From assembly GCA_002701555.1 (NCBI GenBank), contig NZVS01000036.1:1-8830 (forward strand): a stretch of 8,830 nt of DNA, given 5' to 3'. The notes under the pieces were generated by a model. It was not told the origin of the DNA. It worked only from the letters and a program-made list of their open reading frames with translations, and did no database searches. This DNA is from Alphaproteobacteria bacterium. Lineage in GTDB: Bacteria > Pseudomonadota > Alphaproteobacteria > Micavibrionales > Micavibrionaceae. Made by a program: the position numbers and the translations under genes. This document shows positions 6,025-8,830 of this stretch, piece after piece (position 1 is the first letter of the stretch; every line of letters starts with the position of its first letter).

Positions 6025-6053
6025 AAAATACAGTGCCGCAGAAGTTATGTCAA
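6025..6053 (-). promoter_or_regulatory. Promoter of the small membrane protein gene
   Basis: The minus strand shows a perfect TTGACA (6053-6048), a 17-base spacer and TATTTT (6030-6025). Transcription would begin near 6018, leaving a leader of about 23 bases that includes the ribosome binding site. The exact -35 box and ideal spacing make this one of the best promoters in the window. Confidence 0.65.
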
Positions 6054-6077
6054 TGAAAAAGGCTTTAAAATTGACAT
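6047..6077. repeat. 8-bp perfect inverted repeat in the hemB divergent promoter region
   Basis: ATGTCAAT (6047-6054) and ATTGACAT (6070-6077) are exact reverse complements separated by 15 bases. Each arm contains the TTGACA box of one of the two divergent promoters. The symmetry may simply reflect two consensus -35 boxes with matching flanks, or it may be a regulator site that covers both. Confidence 0.6.
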
Positions 6078-6100
6078 TTATTACTTTTCGCAGTTAAAAG
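6071..6100 (+). promoter_or_regulatory. Candidate promoter of hemB (and possibly valS)
   Basis: A perfect TTGACA (6071-6076) is followed after 18 bases by TAAAAG (6095-6100), a four-of-six match to TATAAT. Transcription would start near 6107, about 22 bases before the hemB ATG. The -35 box is strong and the -10 modest. Confidence 0.5.
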
Positions 6101-6128
6101 GTGGCAAGTAATTTAACAAGAGTGGAAT

Positions 6129-7130
6129 ATGTCCAGATATAATTTAATACATCGTCCCCGCCGACTGAGAAAAACTGAAGCCCTTAGAAATTTGGTTCGG
6201 CAAACTCAGTTGAGCGTACATGATTTAATATTCCCGATATTCGTTGAGGAAAATTTAGAAGAGAGAAAACCCATCTCTTCAATGCCCGGTGTATTCCGGG
6301 AAACCGAAAACAGCTTAGGCGAGAAAGTAAAAGAAGCTGAAAATCTGGGAATCCAGACTATTATCCTTTTTGGCGTTTCTCATAAAAAAGATGCTGATGG
6401 CAGCGATAGCCTTTCTCCGGATGGCCTACTTTCACGAATGATTAAAAAAGCGAAAAATGTGGCTCCGAATATGAATATTGTCGCCGATGTTTGTTTTTGT
6501 GAATATACAGATCACGGTCATTGCGGTCCCATAGCTGAAGATGGAGACGTAGATAATGATGCAACAATTGAAAATATTGGAAAGCAAGCTGTGAATTGCG
6601 CAAAGGCAGGTGCAGATATTATAGCGCCGTCGGGAATGATGGATGGGCAAGTTCTGTCTATACGTGAGAGTTTGGATGAGGCTGGTTTCCAACATATTCC
6701 TATAATGGCTTACTCTGCGAAGTTTGCGTCAACTTATTATGGTCCGTTCAGAGATGCCGCAGGTTGTGCCCTTGGAAAATATGAACATGTTGCAAAAGAC
6801 CGTAAGTCGTACCAGATGGATCCCGCCAACGGAGACGAGGCTATACGCGAAACTCTTCTAGATATAGATGAAGGGGCTGATATGGTCATGGTTAAACCCG
6901 GACTTGCCTATCTTGATATTCTGTACCGTGTCAAAGAGGCGTTCAAAATGCCGACCTTTGCTTATCACGTGAGTGGTGAATACGCTATGTTAAAGGCTGC
7001 TGCAGAGAAAGGTTGGCTTGATTATGATACAACTATGATGGAAACTCTGCTTTCTTTCAAACGCGCAGGGGCTGACGGGATTATAACCTATACAGCACTT
7101 GACGCGGCCCGAATTCTCGCCAATAAATAA
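6129..7130 (+). CDS. hemB: Porphobilinogen synthase (delta-aminolevulinic acid dehydratase), cysteine-type
   Basis: The enzyme condenses two 5-aminolevulinate molecules into porphobilinogen, the second common step of haem and other tetrapyrrole synthesis, in the cytosol. The 333-residue product has the usual length. The Schiff-base lysines are Lys198 (AYSAKFASTYYGPFRDAAG) and Lys256 (DMVMVKPGLAYLD). The metal-site loop reads DVCFCEYTDHGHCG, with Cys122, Cys124 and Cys132 as in zinc-dependent enzymes such as that of E. coli; magnesium-type enzymes have Asp/Ala in place of these cysteines. The C-terminal part (VSGEYAMLKAAAEKGWLD, RAGADGIITY) resembles the Pseudomonas/alphaproteobacterial type. 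The ATG at 6129 has only a weak AGTGGA close upstream. valS follows after 39 bases with no terminator, so the two may share a transcript. Confidence 0.96.
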   Translation: MSRYNLIHRPRRLRKTEALRNLVRQTQLSVHDLIFPIFVEENLEERKPISSMPGVFRETENSLGEKVKEAENLGIQTIILFGVSHKKDADGSDSLSPDGLLSRMIKKAKNVAPNMNIVADVCFCEYTDHGHCGPIAEDGDVDNDATIENIGKQAVNCAKAGADIIAPSGMMDGQVLSIRESLDEAGFQHIPIMAYSAKFASTYYGPFRDAAGCALGKYEHVAKDRKSYQMDPANGDEAIRETLLDIDEGADMVMVKPGLAYLDILYRVKEAFKMPTFAYHVSGEYAMLKAAAEKGWLDYDTTMMETLLSFKRAGADGIITYTALDAARILANK

Positions 7131-7169
7131 ATATTCTGAAATAGAACTAATAATAGAGGTTATATACAA

Positions 7170-8830
7170 ATGAAATTTCCCGAACTGGATAAATCCTTCG
7201 AAGCCGAACAAGTTGAAGAAAAATGCCGCGCATTATGGGATAAAGAAGGCATACATGATTACAATCCTGATTCCAGTAAGCCTTTATTTTCTGTAGACAC
7301 CCCGCCCCCTTATGTTTCAGCTGCGCATTTACATGTTGGGCACGCAATGTCTTACACGCAAGCTGAAATCGTTATTAGATATAAAAGGATGCAAGGTCAT
7401 AACATTTTCTATCCTATGGGCTTTGATGATAATGGGCTTCCTACAGAGCGCTATGTAGAGCAGAAATATAAGATTAATAAAAAGAAAACGACACGTTCCG
7501 AATTTAGAAAGCTGTGCATTGAAGAAACGCAAAGTGGTGCCAAAACTTATGAAGAATTATGGCGCGCACTTGGTCTTTCGGTAGATTGGGATTTGAAATA
7601 CTCAACTATAGACGATCTTTCACGCCATACAGCGCAGAAATCATTTATTGATCTTTATAAAAAAGGTCTTGTTTACCGCGCAAACGAACCTGTCCTCTGG
7701 GATACACATTTTGAAACTGCTCTGGCCCAGGCTGATCTTGAAACGATCAGCCGAAAAGGGAAAATGTATGATATTCGCTTTGAAGACACCAATGGTGACC
7801 CGCTTATTATTTCGACAACACGTCCTGAATTAATTCCTGCGTGTGTAGGTTTGTTTTTCAACCCAGGTGATGAGCGTTATCAGAAATTAAAAGGCTCAAA
7901 GGCACGTGTACCCCTCTGTGACATTGAGGTTCCCGTTCTTACTTCTGAGGATGTTGATGCCGAGTTTGGTACAGGGCTAATGATGTGCTGTACATTTGGG
8001 GATGGAGAAGACGTTAAGAAGTGGAAAGAAAACAAACTTGAAACCCGTCTTATCATTAATTCTGACGGAAAAATGAACGAACATGCCGGCAAATATGAAG
8101 GCATGCAAATTGCCGAGGCGCGCAAGCATATTGTAGATGACCTGAAAGCTGCCGACGTTATTTTAGATGAAAAAAACGTAGAGCAGAATGTTTCTGTTGG
8201 CGAACGGTCCGAGATGCCGGTTGAGTTTGTTATGGAACCGCAATGGTTTATCAACCTTCTCAAACATAAAGACAAGTTTTTGAAGCGCGCTGAAGAGTTG
8301 AACTGGTTCCCTGACTACATGAAAGTACGCCTTGAGCACTGGATTGAGGGGCTTAAATATGACTGGAACATTTCCCGTCAAAGGTTTTATGGCGTTCCCT
8401 TTCCTCTTTGGTATGTCGAAGAAACAGGGGATGTAATTCTTGCTGAAGAGTCAGATCTACCGGTTGATCCGATAGAAGATTCCCCACCCCAATGGGCCCA
8501 GGAAAAATACAAAGGCATGACAATCAGGCCTGAGACTGATGTCATGGAAACCTGGATGACATCATCATTAACGCCACTTATTAATGCTAACTGGGCAGGA
8601 CGTGAGGGACGTAAATCCAGCATGGATATATACCCTATGACTTTGCGTGTTCAGGCATTTGAAATTATCCGCACATGGTTATTTTACACTATGACCAAAT
8701 CGGACTTTCACACTGACTCACTCCCTTGGGAAAATGTTATGATTTCCGGGTGGGGTTTAAACGAACAGGGAAAGAAAATATCCAAACGTGATCTAGAGAA
8801 ATTTACTGATGAGAATGGTTACAACCGCTA
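7170..8830 (+). CDS. valS: Valyl-tRNA synthetase, N-terminal 553 residues (3' end outside window)
   Basis: This class Ia aminoacyl-tRNA synthetase charges tRNA-Val and edits mischarged threonine. The reading frame is open to the window edge. The sequence shows PPPYVSAAHLHVGHAMSYTQ (45-64, HIGH motif as HVGH at 55-58), YPMGFDDNGLPTE (81-93), the CP1 editing domain with STTRPE (215-220) and GTGLMMCCTFGDGED (267-281), then WNISRQRFYGVPFPLW and GKKISKRDLEKF (534-545), where KISKR replaces KMSKS. The FDDNGLPTE and CCTFGD blocks resemble the archaeal/rickettsial ValRS branch rather than the E. coli type. GGTEIR-like bacterial signatures are absent from the part seen. AGAGGT, nine bases upstream, supports the ATG at 7170. 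The tRNA-binding C-terminus lies outside the window. Confidence 0.94.
   Translation, partial: MKFPELDKSFEAEQVEEKCRALWDKEGIHDYNPDSSKPLFSVDTPPPYVSAAHLHVGHAMSYTQAEIVIRYKRMQGHNIFYPMGFDDNGLPTERYVEQKYKINKKKTTRSEFRKLCIEETQSGAKTYEELWRALGLSVDWDLKYSTIDDLSRHTAQKSFIDLYKKGLVYRANEPVLWDTHFETALAQADLETISRKGKMYDIRFEDTNGDPLIISTTRPELIPACVGLFFNPGDERYQKLKGSKARVPLCDIEVPVLTSEDVDAEFGTGLMMCCTFGDGEDVKKWKENKLETRLIINSDGKMNEHAGKYEGMQIAEARKHIVDDLKAADVILDEKNVEQNVSVGERSEMPVEFVMEPQWFINLLKHKDKFLKRAEELNWFPDYMKVRLEHWIEGLKYDWNISRQRFYGVPFPLWYVEETGDVILAEESDLPVDPIEDSPPQWAQEKYKGMTIRPETDVMETWMTSSLTPLINANWAGREGRKSSMDIYPMTLRVQAFEIIRTWLFYTMTKSDFHTDSLPWENVMISGWGLNEQGKKISKRDLEKFTDENGYNR

Noticed and set aside
7880..8623. Minus-strand ORFs opposite valS
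   Set aside because: The valS frame is continuous and rich in family motifs. The antisense frames are Ser/Cys-rich mirror products with no start signal.
1..8830. Mobile elements, CRISPR arrays, tRNA or rRNA genes
   Set aside because: No transposase or integrase, regularly spaced repeats, long terminal inverted repeats, tRNA T-loop/acceptor patterns or rRNA sequence were seen on either strand.

Overview
The window is ordinary chromosomal DNA of a moderately AT-rich bacterium, most likely an alphaproteobacterium. Four things point there: an rpiB-glyA pair, a small protein resembling the alphaproteobacterial DUF6898 family, a MarR regulator whose core closely resembles LdtR of the Rhizobiales, and a mitochondrial-like glutaryl-CoA dehydrogenase. 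No insertion sequence, phage gene, CRISPR array, rRNA or tRNA was seen. The DNA is densely coding, and no gene-free stretch exceeds about 125 bases.

Left block (1-2077, all minus strand). Reading in the direction of transcription, it holds a three-helix membrane protein with C-terminal MORN-type repeats, a 62-residue DUF6898-like protein, rpiB (ribose-5-phosphate isomerase B) and the start of glyA (serine hydroxymethyltransferase, cut by the window edge). Gaps are 15, 74 and 14 bases, so a single operon is likely. The 74-base gap carries a strong RNA hairpin and a tiny ORF that stops just before rpiB.

Middle block (2164-5710). A plus-strand glutaryl-CoA dehydrogenase gene (gcdH) converges on a minus-strand gene for an exported protein with five EF-hand loops, and the two share a bidirectional terminator. 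Upstream of the EF-hand gene lie an LdtR-type MarR regulator and a 3-hydroxyisobutyryl-CoA hydrolase-like enzyme, also on the minus strand. GcdH (lysine/tryptophan breakdown) and the hydrolase-like enzyme (valine breakdown) would both belong to acyl-CoA catabolism.

Right block (5711-8830). A small single-helix membrane protein (minus) is divergent from hemB (porphobilinogen synthase, plus). Between them are two back-to-back promoters whose TTGACA boxes sit in the arms of an 8-bp perfect inverted repeat. valS (valyl-tRNA synthetase) follows hemB after 39 bases and runs off the right edge. Its signature motifs are unusual: an extra residue before HVGH, and KISKR in place of KMSKS.

I found no convincing new multi-gene system. 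The points most worth a second look are the atypical ValRS, the symmetric hemB promoter region, the terminator lying directly against the hydrolase start codon, the hairpin and mini-ORF ahead of rpiB, and the exported calcium-binding protein beside the LdtR-type regulator.
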